A stretch of DNA of 64,000 nt, from positions 620,001 through 684,000 of the forward strand of contig NZ_JAJMLW010000001.1 of the NCBI RefSeq assembly GCF_022669055.1, written 5' to 3'. A program made the position numbers and the translations under genes. This document shows, in pieces, positions 24,693 through 32,359 of the stretch. Every line of letters begins with the position of its first letter. Position 1 is the first letter of the stretch. This DNA is from Adlercreutzia faecimuris. Lineage in GTDB: Bacteria > Actinomycetota > Coriobacteriia > Coriobacteriales > Eggerthellaceae. The notes below the pieces were generated by a model that was not told the DNA's origin, ran no database searches, and worked only from the letters and a program-made list of their open reading frames with translations.

Positions 24693-26327
24693 ATGGAAGC
24701 AGGTCAGAGCAGCAACGCGGCAGGTTGTCCCGCGCAGGCGACGGGTCGCCCCGAGCAGGCGGCGCTCGCAGGGGATGCCCGCGCGGCATCGGCCCCCGCG
24801 CAGAGCGGTACGTCAGCGCCCCGCGCGGCGAGCTACGTCGACGAGGCGTCGCCCCTCACTTGCGAGTACCTCGACGTCATCGCCGAGCTCGGCGGGGACG
24901 AGGCCGGGCGTCGCGCGGCGTGGCGGCGCATGGGCGAGGGCACCGCGTGGTACCACGGCGCGCCCGTCGCCCTCAACTACGTGCCCCGCGTCTACGGGCC
25001 GCGCACCCGCGCCTACCTCGACGCCATCGCGACCAGCATCTACGGCATCCTCGCCAAGGTCATCGAACGCTACCAGGCCGACCCGGCCTTCCGCCGCGAG
25101 TTCCGGCTCGACCCGCGCGTGGAGGAGCTCGCGCTGCTGCCCCGCGGCTATGCCGAGCCACTGCCGATGGCGCGCGTCGATCTCATGTTCGACGAGGTCA
25201 CGGGCGACTTCCGCTTCTGCGAGTTCAACACCGACTCGTCGAGCGGCATGAACGAGACGCGCGAGGCCCTGGCCGCCATCCGCGAGGGCGAGGCGTACCG
25301 CCGCTTCGCCGCGCGCCACCAGCTGGAAGACGACGTGGAGCGCCAGTTCGACGGCTGGGTGCGCACGTTCGCCCGCATCTGGGAGTCGCGCGCCGCAGCC
25401 GCCCCGGCCGTTCCCGCCGCGCCCTCCGCATCCGCGTCGCCCGCCCCCGCTGGACACGCGGCCGGCGCGCCGGATGCCGCCGCATCCGCCGCGCCCGTTC
25501 CCGCCGCCCCCGCCCACCCGCAGGTCGCCATCGTCGCGTGCCTTGACGGCCCGGATCCCGACGCGCGCGAGCTCGAGCGGTTCATCCCCTTGTTCGAACG
25601 CGCCGGCTTCGCCTGCTCGGTGTTCGACGTGCGCGAGCTCTCCTTCGACGGCAGCCGCCTCCACGGCAACGCGGCGCTGGCGGGCGAGGGCGATGTCGAC
25701 ATCGACGTCATCTGGCGCTTTTGCATCGTGGTCGACCTGCTCCAGCACTGGGACGAGGTGCAGCCGCTCATCGACGCGCTGCGCCAGCGCAAGGTGGAGA
25801 TGATCGGCAGCTTCGCCACGCAGATCGCCCACGACAAGCAGCTGTTCGCCGTGCTGCGGCGCCCGGCCGCCCAGGCCCTGCTCACGTCCGCCGAGCGTGC
25901 CTTCGTCGAGGCGCACATCCCCCGCACGGCGTTTCTCGACGACCCGGACCTCGACCTGGGCGCCGTGCGCGCCCACCCCGGGCGCTGGGTGCTCAAGCCG
26001 ACCGACTGGTACGCGAGCAAGAACGTCCAGGCCGGCGCCGAGCACACGCCCGAGGAATGGTCGCGCCTGATCGACGCCGCGCTCGCCCAGGAGGGCGGCT
26101 CGCCGTGGATCGTGCAGGAGTTCTTCGCGCCCCAGGCCACGCCGGCCATCCCGCTCTACGGCCGCCCCGGCGACTTCACGGCCGCGCCGCGCCCCTTCGG
26201 CAACCTGCTCGGGCTCTACCTGCACGCCGGCCGCTTCGCCGGCTGCTACCTGCGTCAGGGGCCGCACGACGTCATCGGCAGCGCCCGAGACGGCCTGGTC
26301 ACGCCGGTGCTCTGGACGGAGGCCTAG
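24693..26327 (+). CDS. Glutathionylspermidine-synthase-like ATP-grasp protein
   Basis: A 544-residue protein related to the preATP-grasp/ATP-grasp region of glutathionylspermidine synthases. Recognisable segments are VDLMFDEVTGDFRFCEFNTDSSSGM (acid-rich pre-grasp motif, here cited from its first residues), the middle domain with CLDGPDPDARELERFIPL, and the grasp portion WVLKPTDWYASKNV and PWIVQEFF. A 40-residue Ala/Pro/Ser insert sits near residue 230-270. The family ligates amines to carboxylates with ATP; the bacterial substrate is unknown, and glutathionylspermidine itself is unlikely in this lineage. The ribosome site GAAGGAAG precedes the ATG. After the stop, four short GCGATGCGGC repeats follow. 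Confidence 0.78.
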   Translation: MEAGQSSNAAGCPAQATGRPEQAALAGDARAASAPAQSGTSAPRAASYVDEASPLTCEYLDVIAELGGDEAGRRAAWRRMGEGTAWYHGAPVALNYVPRVYGPRTRAYLDAIATSIYGILAKVIERYQADPAFRREFRLDPRVEELALLPRGYAEPLPMARVDLMFDEVTGDFRFCEFNTDSSSGMNETREALAAIREGEAYRRFAARHQLEDDVERQFDGWVRTFARIWESRAAAAPAVPAAPSASASPAPAGHAAGAPDAAASAAPVPAAPAHPQVAIVACLDGPDPDARELERFIPLFERAGFACSVFDVRELSFDGSRLHGNAALAGEGDVDIDVIWRFCIVVDLLQHWDEVQPLIDALRQRKVEMIGSFATQIAHDKQLFAVLRRPAAQALLTSAERAFVEAHIPRTAFLDDPDLDLGAVRAHPGRWVLKPTDWYASKNVQAGAEHTPEEWSRLIDAALAQEGGSPWIVQEFFAPQATPAIPLYGRPGDFTAAPRPFGNLLGLYLHAGRFAGCYLRQGPHDVIGSARDGLVTPVLWTEA

Positions 26328-26408
26328 GCCGTCGCGCCGCCCGGCCTGCGATGCGGCCGCCGCCCGCGATGCGGCGCCCGGCCCGCGATGCGGCGGCCGC
26401 CCGCTGCC

Positions 26409-27524
26409 CTAGGCCGCGGGGTCGTCCCGCACGAAGGTGGAGACGAAGATGCTGGCCACCCCGCACAGCAGGCCGCCGATGACCCACGCCATCCAGAAGT
26501 ACGGCGTCTGGTACCCGGGCACCAGTAGCATCACGATGCCGGCGACGGTGGCCAGGATCATGATGATGCCGCACAGCCCGCCGGACAGCTGGCTCTTGCG
26601 GTGGCGCCGCTCCAGGCGCGCCCGGGCACGTGCGATCTCGACGTCGGAGGCGTCCGGGATGCCCAGGATCTCGCAGATCTGCTCGTCAGTGTACACGCCG
26701 CGCAGCTCGGCCGCGCTGGCCTCGCGCACGTACTTCCACGTGTCGCTCTCGGCCAGGGCCTGCTCGCGGCTCGCATTGTAGTTGGCGACGTTCAGCCGCG
26801 CGAGCAGCATGCCCGAGCGGATGATCAGCCACGCCGCCGCGGCCACGAGCGCCACGAGGAACCCGCCGGCGATGCCCTCGGCGAAGTCGCCGTGCCCGTC
26901 GGCGGGGATCGAGGCCACCACGCCGATGAAGATGAGGGAGATGCCGATGACGATGCTCGCGGTGAGCGAGCGCTGGGCCGCGCGGCGGTCGCCTTCGCTG
27001 TAGAAGTCCTGGATGTAGGGATGGCTGCGCTGGAACTCGGTGTGCTGGAACGAGCCGGAGAGGATGAGCCCGACGCCGATGACGATGCCGGCGAACAGCG
27101 GGATGAGCCCGAGCGCCTCGAGGCTCGGATCGAAGCGCTCGGCGGCCGTGCCCGTGAAGATGAGCAGCGACACGCCCAGGAGGATGGCGGCGACGCCCGT
27201 GGCGATCTTCCGGGCGAAGGCGCGCATGTGCTCGTCGTAGCCGCACACGTCCTGGGGTGGCGCGGCGGCGCTCTCGCGCAGGGCGGCGGCCACGGCCTGG
27301 CCGCGCGGGGTGGGGGAGGTGGCGGTCAGGTCGCCCTGCACCAGGTCGTCGAGGGTGCAGTCGAATATCTGGCAGAGCTTGAGCAGCTTGTCCATCTCGG
27401 GGTAGGCGCGCTCGGCCTCCCACTTGGTGACGGACTGGCGGCTGACGCCGAGCATCAGCGCCAGCTGCTCCTGGGTCATGGAGTGGGTGGCGCGCAGGTG
27501 CTGCAGGTTATCGCGAAAGCTCAT
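26409..27524 (-). CDS. Membrane-anchored XRE-family regulator
   Basis: A 371-residue protein. The N-terminal XRE helix-turn-helix (MSFRDNLQHLRATHSMTQEQ, then LMLGVSRQSVTKWE) is followed by a linker and about six hydrophobic segments between residues 105 and 365. A soluble loop near 250-310 interrupts them. The start at 27524 is fixed by an AAAGGA ribosome site. DNA-binding domains fused to membrane regions suggest direct sensing of envelope state. It shares a strand with the methionine aminopeptidase gene upstream, 282 bases away. That gap holds two copies of GCGACGGCCCCTCCTGCC (27694, 27784). Confidence 0.87.
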   Translation of the reverse strand: MSFRDNLQHLRATHSMTQEQLALMLGVSRQSVTKWEAERAYPEMDKLLKLCQIFDCTLDDLVQGDLTATSPTPRGQAVAAALRESAAAPPQDVCGYDEHMRAFARKIATGVAAILLGVSLLIFTGTAAERFDPSLEALGLIPLFAGIVIGVGLILSGSFQHTEFQRSHPYIQDFYSEGDRRAAQRSLTASIVIGISLIFIGVVASIPADGHGDFAEGIAGGFLVALVAAAAWLIIRSGMLLARLNVANYNASREQALAESDTWKYVREASAAELRGVYTDEQICEILGIPDASDVEIARARARLERRHRKSQLSGGLCGIIMILATVAGIVMLLVPGYQTPYFWMAWVIGGLLCGVASIFVSTFVRDDPAA

Positions 27525-27806
27525 GGCGAGTCCTTTCGGGTGATCGGCGGTTGGAAGAGGTTGTCGACGCACCTCACTCTACGGTAGCCGACGCCTCCGA
27601 TCTACCAACTTGCGGCATCATTTTCAGGCGCCCCGTGGTTGCCAACCCCAGGTCGGGAGCTTATTGCGCGAAAAACCTGGCGGATGCGCCGCGGCGACGG
27701 CCCCTCCTGCCCGAACCACCCGGCGCGGCTCGCGAGGGGGGGTGGGAGGTTGCCAGGGGCGGCGCCAGAGGGCCGGCGGAAGCGCGACGGCCCCTCCTGC
27801 CTGCGC

Positions 27807-28691
27807 CTACCAGCTCAGCAGGTCGTAGCCGTCCTCGGTTATCACCAGCTGAACCTCCCACTGGGCGGTGGGCAGGCCGTCGGCGGTGCGGACGGTCCAG
27901 CCGTTGGGGTCGCTCATGTCGATGTCAGGCTTGCCCAGGTTGATCATGGGCTCGATGGTGAACATCAGCCCCGGCGCCAGCACCGGGCCGGTGCCCGGCT
28001 CGGTCACGAAGCTGACGAACGGGTCCTCGTGGAACTCGATCCCGATGCCGTGGCCGCCGAACTCGCGCACCACGCTGTAGCCGTGGGCCTGGGCGTAGGC
28101 GTTCACCGCGGCGCCGATGTCGCCGAGATGCCCCCACGGCTTGACGGCCTTGAGCCCCTCCTCGACGGCCTCCTTCGTCACGCGCACCAGGTCGGCCTTC
28201 TCGGGCGGCACGTCGCCGATGCAGAACATGCGCGAGGAATCGGAGTAGTAGCCGTCCAGGATGGTGGAGCAGTCGACGTTGATGATGTCGCCCTCCTTGA
28301 GCACCTCGTCCTCGCGGGGGATGCCGTGGCAGACCACCTCGTCGACCGACGTGCAGACGCTCTTGGGGAAGCCCTCGTAGTCGAGCGGCGCGGGGATGGC
28401 GCCGTGCTCGACGGTGTAGTCGTGCACCCATCGGTCGATGTCGGCGGTGGTGACGCCGGGCCCGATGCGCTCGGCCACGTAGTCGAGCGCACCGATGTTC
28501 ACGGCGGCGCTGCGGCGGACGCCCTCGATGTCGGCGGCGGTCTTCAGCAGGCTGCGCTGGGGCACCTCCTCGCCGGCCTCGTAGAGGGCCTGCAGGCGCT
28601 CGTCGATGTCGTGGTGGCACTTCTTGTACTTGCGTCCGCTGCCGCACCAGCACTCGTCGTTGCGGCCAGGTTGCGGTTGTCCGTCGTACAT
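27807..28691 (-). CDS. map: Methionine aminopeptidase type I with SEC-C zinc motif
   Basis: A 294-residue metallopeptidase that removes the initiator Met from nascent proteins. The N-terminal SEC-C motif (NDECWCGSGRKYKKCHH) is an extra zinc-binding, ribosome-associating module. The catalytic part has the metal ligands in INVDCSTILDGYYSDSS, GGHGIGIEFHEDP, FTIEPM and WEVQL. All five expected ligands (two Asp, one His, two Glu) are visible. It is divergent from the GntR gene. SEC-C-bearing MetAPs are common in anaerobic Gram-positive bacteria, often as a second copy beside a short housekeeping enzyme. Confidence 0.95.
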   Translation of the reverse strand: MYDGQPQPGRNDECWCGSGRKYKKCHHDIDERLQALYEAGEEVPQRSLLKTAADIEGVRRSAAVNIGALDYVAERIGPGVTTADIDRWVHDYTVEHGAIPAPLDYEGFPKSVCTSVDEVVCHGIPREDEVLKEGDIINVDCSTILDGYYSDSSRMFCIGDVPPEKADLVRVTKEAVEEGLKAVKPWGHLGDIGAAVNAYAQAHGYSVVREFGGHGIGIEFHEDPFVSFVTEPGTGPVLAPGLMFTIEPMINLGKPDIDMSDPNGWTVRTADGLPTAQWEVQLVITEDGYDLLSW

Positions 28692-28894
28692 GGTTCCTCG
28701 AATCTGCCCCTGCGGGCGTTGGTGACGTGGGGCGCCCCGGCGCGGGGGCGCGAATGGCCGACTGCCATACTACCGCAAGTCGAAAGCGAGGGCCCCGTTC
28801 CGCCGCCGTCCGGTTGCCTTCCGGACGCGCCGGCGCGCGGCAGGGGAGGGAGGAAGGGGAGGAAGGGAAGCGGCACGCTTGCCGGGGCTCAGTG

Positions 28895-28913
28895 TTATAC
28901 TGATGCTATAACA
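28895..28913. promoter_or_regulatory. Candidate GntR operator
   Basis: GTTATA (28895-28900) and TATAAC (28908-28913) form a perfect inverted repeat across a 7-base spacer, 30 bases before the GntR start. It overlaps possible -10 sequences (TATACT, TATAAC), fitting autorepression. Confidence 0.65.
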
Positions 28914-28944
28914 GGTAGAACAGATTCGTGAGAGGGTGGCGGAC

Positions 28945-29493
28945 ATGATCCTTCGCATCGATCAGGATTCGCCGGATCCGTTGTACGTGCAGGTGCGCAA
29001 CCAGGTGGTGGGGGCTATCGCCCGCGGCGAGCTCCTGCCCGGCGACCGCCTGCCGGGGGTGCGTGCCCTCGCGTCTGACCTGGGCATCAACCTGCATACG
29101 GTGAACAAGGCCTACGCGGTGCTACGCGACGAGGGCTACCTGCTCATGCGCGGCCGCAGCGGCGCCTTCGTGGCGGACACCGCCCAGGCGGCCTCGGCGG
29201 CGCGCCGGGCCGACGCCGAGGCGCACACGGCCGAGGCGCTCCAGGCCCTCGCCCTGGAGTGGCGCGCCCGCGGCGGCGACGAGCCCGCCTTCGTCGCGCT
29301 GGCCGCGGCCCAGGCGGCCGCCGTCTTCGGCGACCCGGGCGTCAGCGGCCCGCGTCGCGACGTGGGCGTCCTCGGCCTGGACGCCCGGGGCGATCGTCTC
29401 GCTCCTGCCGAGTGCGCCGCCGACGCCGATGCCCCCGCCGGCGCCCCGCTCGCCCCGTCCGACCTCGCCGCGCCCGCCGCGGCCCGCGCCTAG
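28945..29493 (+). CDS. GntR-family (YtrA-type) transcriptional regulator
   Basis: A 182-residue regulator. The winged helix occupies residues 1-75 (SPDPLYVQVRNQVVGAIARG, then PGVRALASDLGINLHTVNKA). The rest is a short Ala-rich helical tail rather than a full effector domain, as in YtrA-type repressors. I prefer the ATG at 28945, which has an AGAGGG ribosome site at proper distance, over the GTG at 28936. It is followed 9 bases later by a DUF1648/DUF5808 membrane protein, a standard partner. Confidence 0.88.
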   Translation: MILRIDQDSPDPLYVQVRNQVVGAIARGELLPGDRLPGVRALASDLGINLHTVNKAYAVLRDEGYLLMRGRSGAFVADTAQAASAARRADAEAHTAEALQALALEWRARGGDEPAFVALAAAQAAAVFGDPGVSGPRRDVGVLGLDARGDRLAPAECAADADAPAGAPLAPSDLAAPAAARA

Positions 29494-29502
29494 GAGGCTC
29501 CC

Positions 29503-30645
29503 GTGGAGCTCGTCTTCGTCCTCACCCTCGTCGCCTGCATCGTGGCGACCGGCGGCCTTCTGGCCGCCACCCCCTGGCTCATGCGCAAGGACGAGTGCTT
29601 CGCGGTCACCGTGCCCGAGGGCGCGCGTCGCGACCCGCGCCTCGTCGCCTTCCGCCGCCGCTACGCCGCGGTCGTGGCCGCCGTCACGGCGGCGAGCGTC
29701 GCGGGCTTCTGCGCCGCCCTGGCCGTCTTTCCGGGCGTCTTCGGCAGCGAGCTCGGGCTGGTGGCGCTCGTCACCTTGCCCACCTTCGCGCCCGTCGCCG
29801 TGTCCTTCGCGCTCATGCTGCACTTCCGCCGCCGCGTCCAGGCCGTCAAGCGGGCCGAGGGCTGGTCGGCGCCGCGCGCTCAAGCCGTCGCCGTGGTGGC
29901 CGAGGATGACCTCCCGCGCGCCCTGCCGCTCGCGTGGAACCTGCTCTACGTACCGGTGGTGCTGGGCACCGTCGCCCTGGGCGTGGCGCTGTGGCCGTCC
30001 ATCCCCGACATGGTGCCCATGCACGCCGACTTCGCCGGCAACGTCAACCGCTGGGAGCCGAAGAGCGTCGGCAGCGTGTTCTTCCCCGTGCTGGTCCAGC
30101 TGTTCATGATCGCGTGCCTCGTGTTCTGCCACTGGTCCATCCTGCGGTCCAAGCGGCCGGCCAGCCCGGGCGCGCCGGTGACCTCCGCGCTGGCCTACGG
30201 GCTGTTCGCCCGCGCCGAGAGCGTGCTTCTGCTGGTATCGGGCCTGATCATCACCGTGGCTCTGGGCGTGTCGTTCATGCTTTCGGCCGTCGGGGCCATC
30301 ACCTTGGGCGGCGCGGCGGTCGTCATCGTGGTGGCGGTGGCGCCCATCCTGGTGGGCTCGGTGGCCATCTCGGTCGTCTACGGCCAGGCCGGCTCGCGCC
30401 TGTTCCGCCGCATGGAGGACGCCGGCGCCGCGGGGCCGGGCGCCGTCATGCCCGCGGACGACGACGCGCACTGGAAGCTCGGCATCTTCTACGTGAACCG
30501 CGACGACGCGAGCCTGTTCGTCCCCGAGCGCTTCGGCATCGGCTGGACGCTCAACCTGGGCCGCCCCGGCGCCTGGGCCGTCATCGCCGGCTTCGTCGCC
30601 GTGACGGCGCTGTTCCTCGTCCTCGTCTTCGTCGCCGTGGGGTAA
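29503..30645 (+). CDS. DUF1648/DUF5808 multi-pass membrane protein
   Basis: A 380-residue protein with about eight hydrophobic segments. The DUF1648 core is marked by WPSIPDMVPMHADFAGNVNR. The C-terminal DUF5808 motif is DAHWKLGIFYVNRDDASLFV followed by a last transmembrane helix. SdpI-like proteins of this class are linked to envelope immunity or signalling. It is cotranscribed with the GntR gene. Function is unknown. Confidence 0.85.
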   Translation: MELVFVLTLVACIVATGGLLAATPWLMRKDECFAVTVPEGARRDPRLVAFRRRYAAVVAAVTAASVAGFCAALAVFPGVFGSELGLVALVTLPTFAPVAVSFALMLHFRRRVQAVKRAEGWSAPRAQAVAVVAEDDLPRALPLAWNLLYVPVVLGTVALGVALWPSIPDMVPMHADFAGNVNRWEPKSVGSVFFPVLVQLFMIACLVFCHWSILRSKRPASPGAPVTSALAYGLFARAESVLLLVSGLIITVALGVSFMLSAVGAITLGGAAVVIVVAVAPILVGSVAISVVYGQAGSRLFRRMEDAGAAGPGAVMPADDDAHWKLGIFYVNRDDASLFVPERFGIGWTLNLGRPGAWAVIAGFVAVTALFLVLVFVAVG

Positions 30646-30664
30646 GGGGAAGGCGTCGCGTCGC

Positions 30665-30677
30665 TCTCAATATGAGA
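30665..30677. promoter_or_regulatory. TCTCA-N3-TGAGA palindrome
   Basis: TCTCAATATGAGA, identical to 4417-4429 and nearly identical to 1947-1959. It lies 50 bases before the -10 of the MFS gene at 30742 and is not part of a terminator, so it is likely a protein-binding site. Confidence 0.5.
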
Positions 30678-30691
30678 ACCCGGCAACGGCC

Positions 30692-30716
30692 GGCGGCGCG
30701 GGGCTGCCGCGCCGCC
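30692..30716 (+). terminator. GC hairpin after the DUF1648 gene
   Basis: GGCGGCGCGG (30692-30701) pairs with CCGCGCCGCC (30707-30716) around a five-base loop. No T tract. It separates the GntR operon from the next promoter. Confidence 0.5.
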
Positions 30717-30726
30717 GCCGAACCCC

Positions 30727-30732
30727 TATAAT
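30727..30732 (+). promoter_or_regulatory. -10 element, leaderless promoter
   Basis: A consensus TATAAT ends nine bases before the ATG at 30742, and no ribosome-binding site is present, so the mRNA should begin at or within a few bases of the start codon. Confidence 0.6.
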
Positions 30733-30741
30733 CACTAGGCT

Positions 30742-32034
30742 ATGACCAAGAAATTCGACCCCGGGGTATACCGCGCCATCCTGCGCGTCCGCCAGGCCTA
30801 CGCCTTTGACGTGGGCGGCTTCCTCATGCGCTTCTACTCCTACATGATGAACATCGGCACCATCACCATGATCACGCTGGCGGGCCGGTCGTTCCTCATC
30901 GCGGGGCTCGTGTCGTCGACCATCGCGCTGGCGACGTTCCTCATCTCGCCGCGCATATCCAAGCTCGTCGACGAGCGCGGCCAGCACCGCGTCGTGCCGG
31001 CGGCCGCCGCCATCACGCTGGCCGGCTGGGCGGTCATGCTGGCCACCGTCGCCGCGGGCGGGCCCGATGGGCTGCTGTTCGCGGCGGCGGTACTCATGGG
31101 CTTCGTGCCCAACCCCCAGGCGCTCACCCGCGCGCGCTGGACCTACCTCATCCGCACCGGCCGCCTGGGCGATGCCGCGCCCGATTTGCGCACCATGTTC
31201 TCCTACGAGGGCGTGCTCGACGACGTCGGCTTCATGTTCAGCCCGTCCATATCCATCGCGCTGGCCACGGCGCTGTTCCCGACGGCGGGCCTCCTGGTCG
31301 GCGGCATCAGCTTCGCCATCGGCGTGACGGTGCTCACGCTCTCGCGCTCGACCGAGCCCGAGCCCGGCTGGGGCGCCCCCGCCCGCCCCGAGGGCGCCGG
31401 CCGCCCCAAGAGCGTCTTCCGCACGTCGGCGGTGGTGCGCGTGCTGTTCCTGCTCATGCTGTTCTTCGGCGCGTTCTTCGGCATCTTCGACACGGCCACG
31501 GTGGCCCTGGCCGAGGAGCTGGGCGACCCCACCATCGCCAGCGTCATCCTGGTCATCGCGTCGTTCATGTCGATGATCATGGGGTTTGTGTTCGGGATGA
31601 TCCGCCTGCGCGCGCCGCAGTACCTCCAGCTGGTGGGCGTCGGCGTGCTCATCGGCTGCGCCTACGGGTCCATGGCGCTCATCGACTCGGTGCAGTCGCT
31701 GTTCGTGGTGTCGACGATCGGCGCGCTGTTCTACGGGCCGTTCCTCATCGTGTGCAACGCCGCCTGCGAGCGCTCCGTCCCCGGCGACCGCCTGACCGAG
31801 GCCATCACCTGGATGAACGCCGGCAGCACCTGCGGCATGGCCTTCGGGCCGTCGCTCGGCGGCATCGTCATCGACGAGATGGGCGCCGTGGCGTCCTTCG
31901 ACCTGGGCGCCGTGCTGGCGCTCGCCATCCCCGTGACGCTCGCGCTGTTCTGCCGCCTGCTCAAGCGCGGCATCCGCGAGGACTCCTACACCGAGGTGCT
32001 CCGCAAGCCCGCGGGAAAGGCAGGGGAGGAATAG
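30742..32034 (+). CDS. MFS transporter, likely efflux type
   Basis: A 430-residue protein with 12 predicted helices and a central cytoplasmic loop (RSTEPEPGWGAPARPEGAGR). It differs from the two MFS proteins at 8.4-11 kb and resembles drug or metabolite efflux members. The transcript appears leaderless. An upstream TCTCA-ATA-TGAGA palindrome may control it. Substrate unknown. Confidence 0.82.
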   Translation: MTKKFDPGVYRAILRVRQAYAFDVGGFLMRFYSYMMNIGTITMITLAGRSFLIAGLVSSTIALATFLISPRISKLVDERGQHRVVPAAAAITLAGWAVMLATVAAGGPDGLLFAAAVLMGFVPNPQALTRARWTYLIRTGRLGDAAPDLRTMFSYEGVLDDVGFMFSPSISIALATALFPTAGLLVGGISFAIGVTVLTLSRSTEPEPGWGAPARPEGAGRPKSVFRTSAVVRVLFLLMLFFGAFFGIFDTATVALAEELGDPTIASVILVIASFMSMIMGFVFGMIRLRAPQYLQLVGVGVLIGCAYGSMALIDSVQSLFVVSTIGALFYGPFLIVCNAACERSVPGDRLTEAITWMNAGSTCGMAFGPSLGGIVIDEMGAVASFDLGAVLALAIPVTLALFCRLLKRGIREDSYTEVLRKPAGKAGEE

Positions 32035-32048
32035 GGAAGGGGGGCGGC

Positions 32049-32119
32049 GCTCACCAGCCGGAAGCCCAGGTGCGCGCGACACCCTGCCCGCACCGGCACG
32101 TCCTCGGCGCGCTTCCGAG
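32049..32119 (-). repeat. Dispersed repeat family C, copy 1
   Basis: The minus strand reads CTCGGAAGCGCGCC followed by a region aligned to the 78-base repeats at 50907 and 51042, including GTCGCGCGCACC and GGTGAGC at the far end. It starts 14 bases after the MFS stop codon. The rest of this 325-base gap contains only the promoter at 32230. Confidence 0.65.
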
Positions 32120-32229
32120 GGAGGGCGGGCGACGCGTTCCCACGCGGCGAGCGCCCGCAGGCGGCGGCACCCCCCCCCTTGCGCGCCCGGCCTCGTCCTC
32201 CGGCGCTTCCGTCACCAGGTAGCTCATAC

Positions 32230-32260
32230 TTGACCTCTTCGCTCATCCTGTTGCTATAAT
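32230..32260 (+). promoter_or_regulatory. Promoter of the M60 peptidase operon
   Basis: TTGACC (32230-32235) and TATAAT (32255-32260) are separated by 19 bases, about 100 bases before the GTG start. The spacing is slightly long, which may mean a weak or activated promoter. Confidence 0.55.
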
Positions 32261-32359
32261 GTTGCCGATGCCGGGCTCGGCTTGGGTTCGTGCACCTCTG
32301 GGGGAGGCGGCGGCCGGGCGGCCCGGGAAGCACCTTGCAAATGAGAGAGAGGTTGGGAA

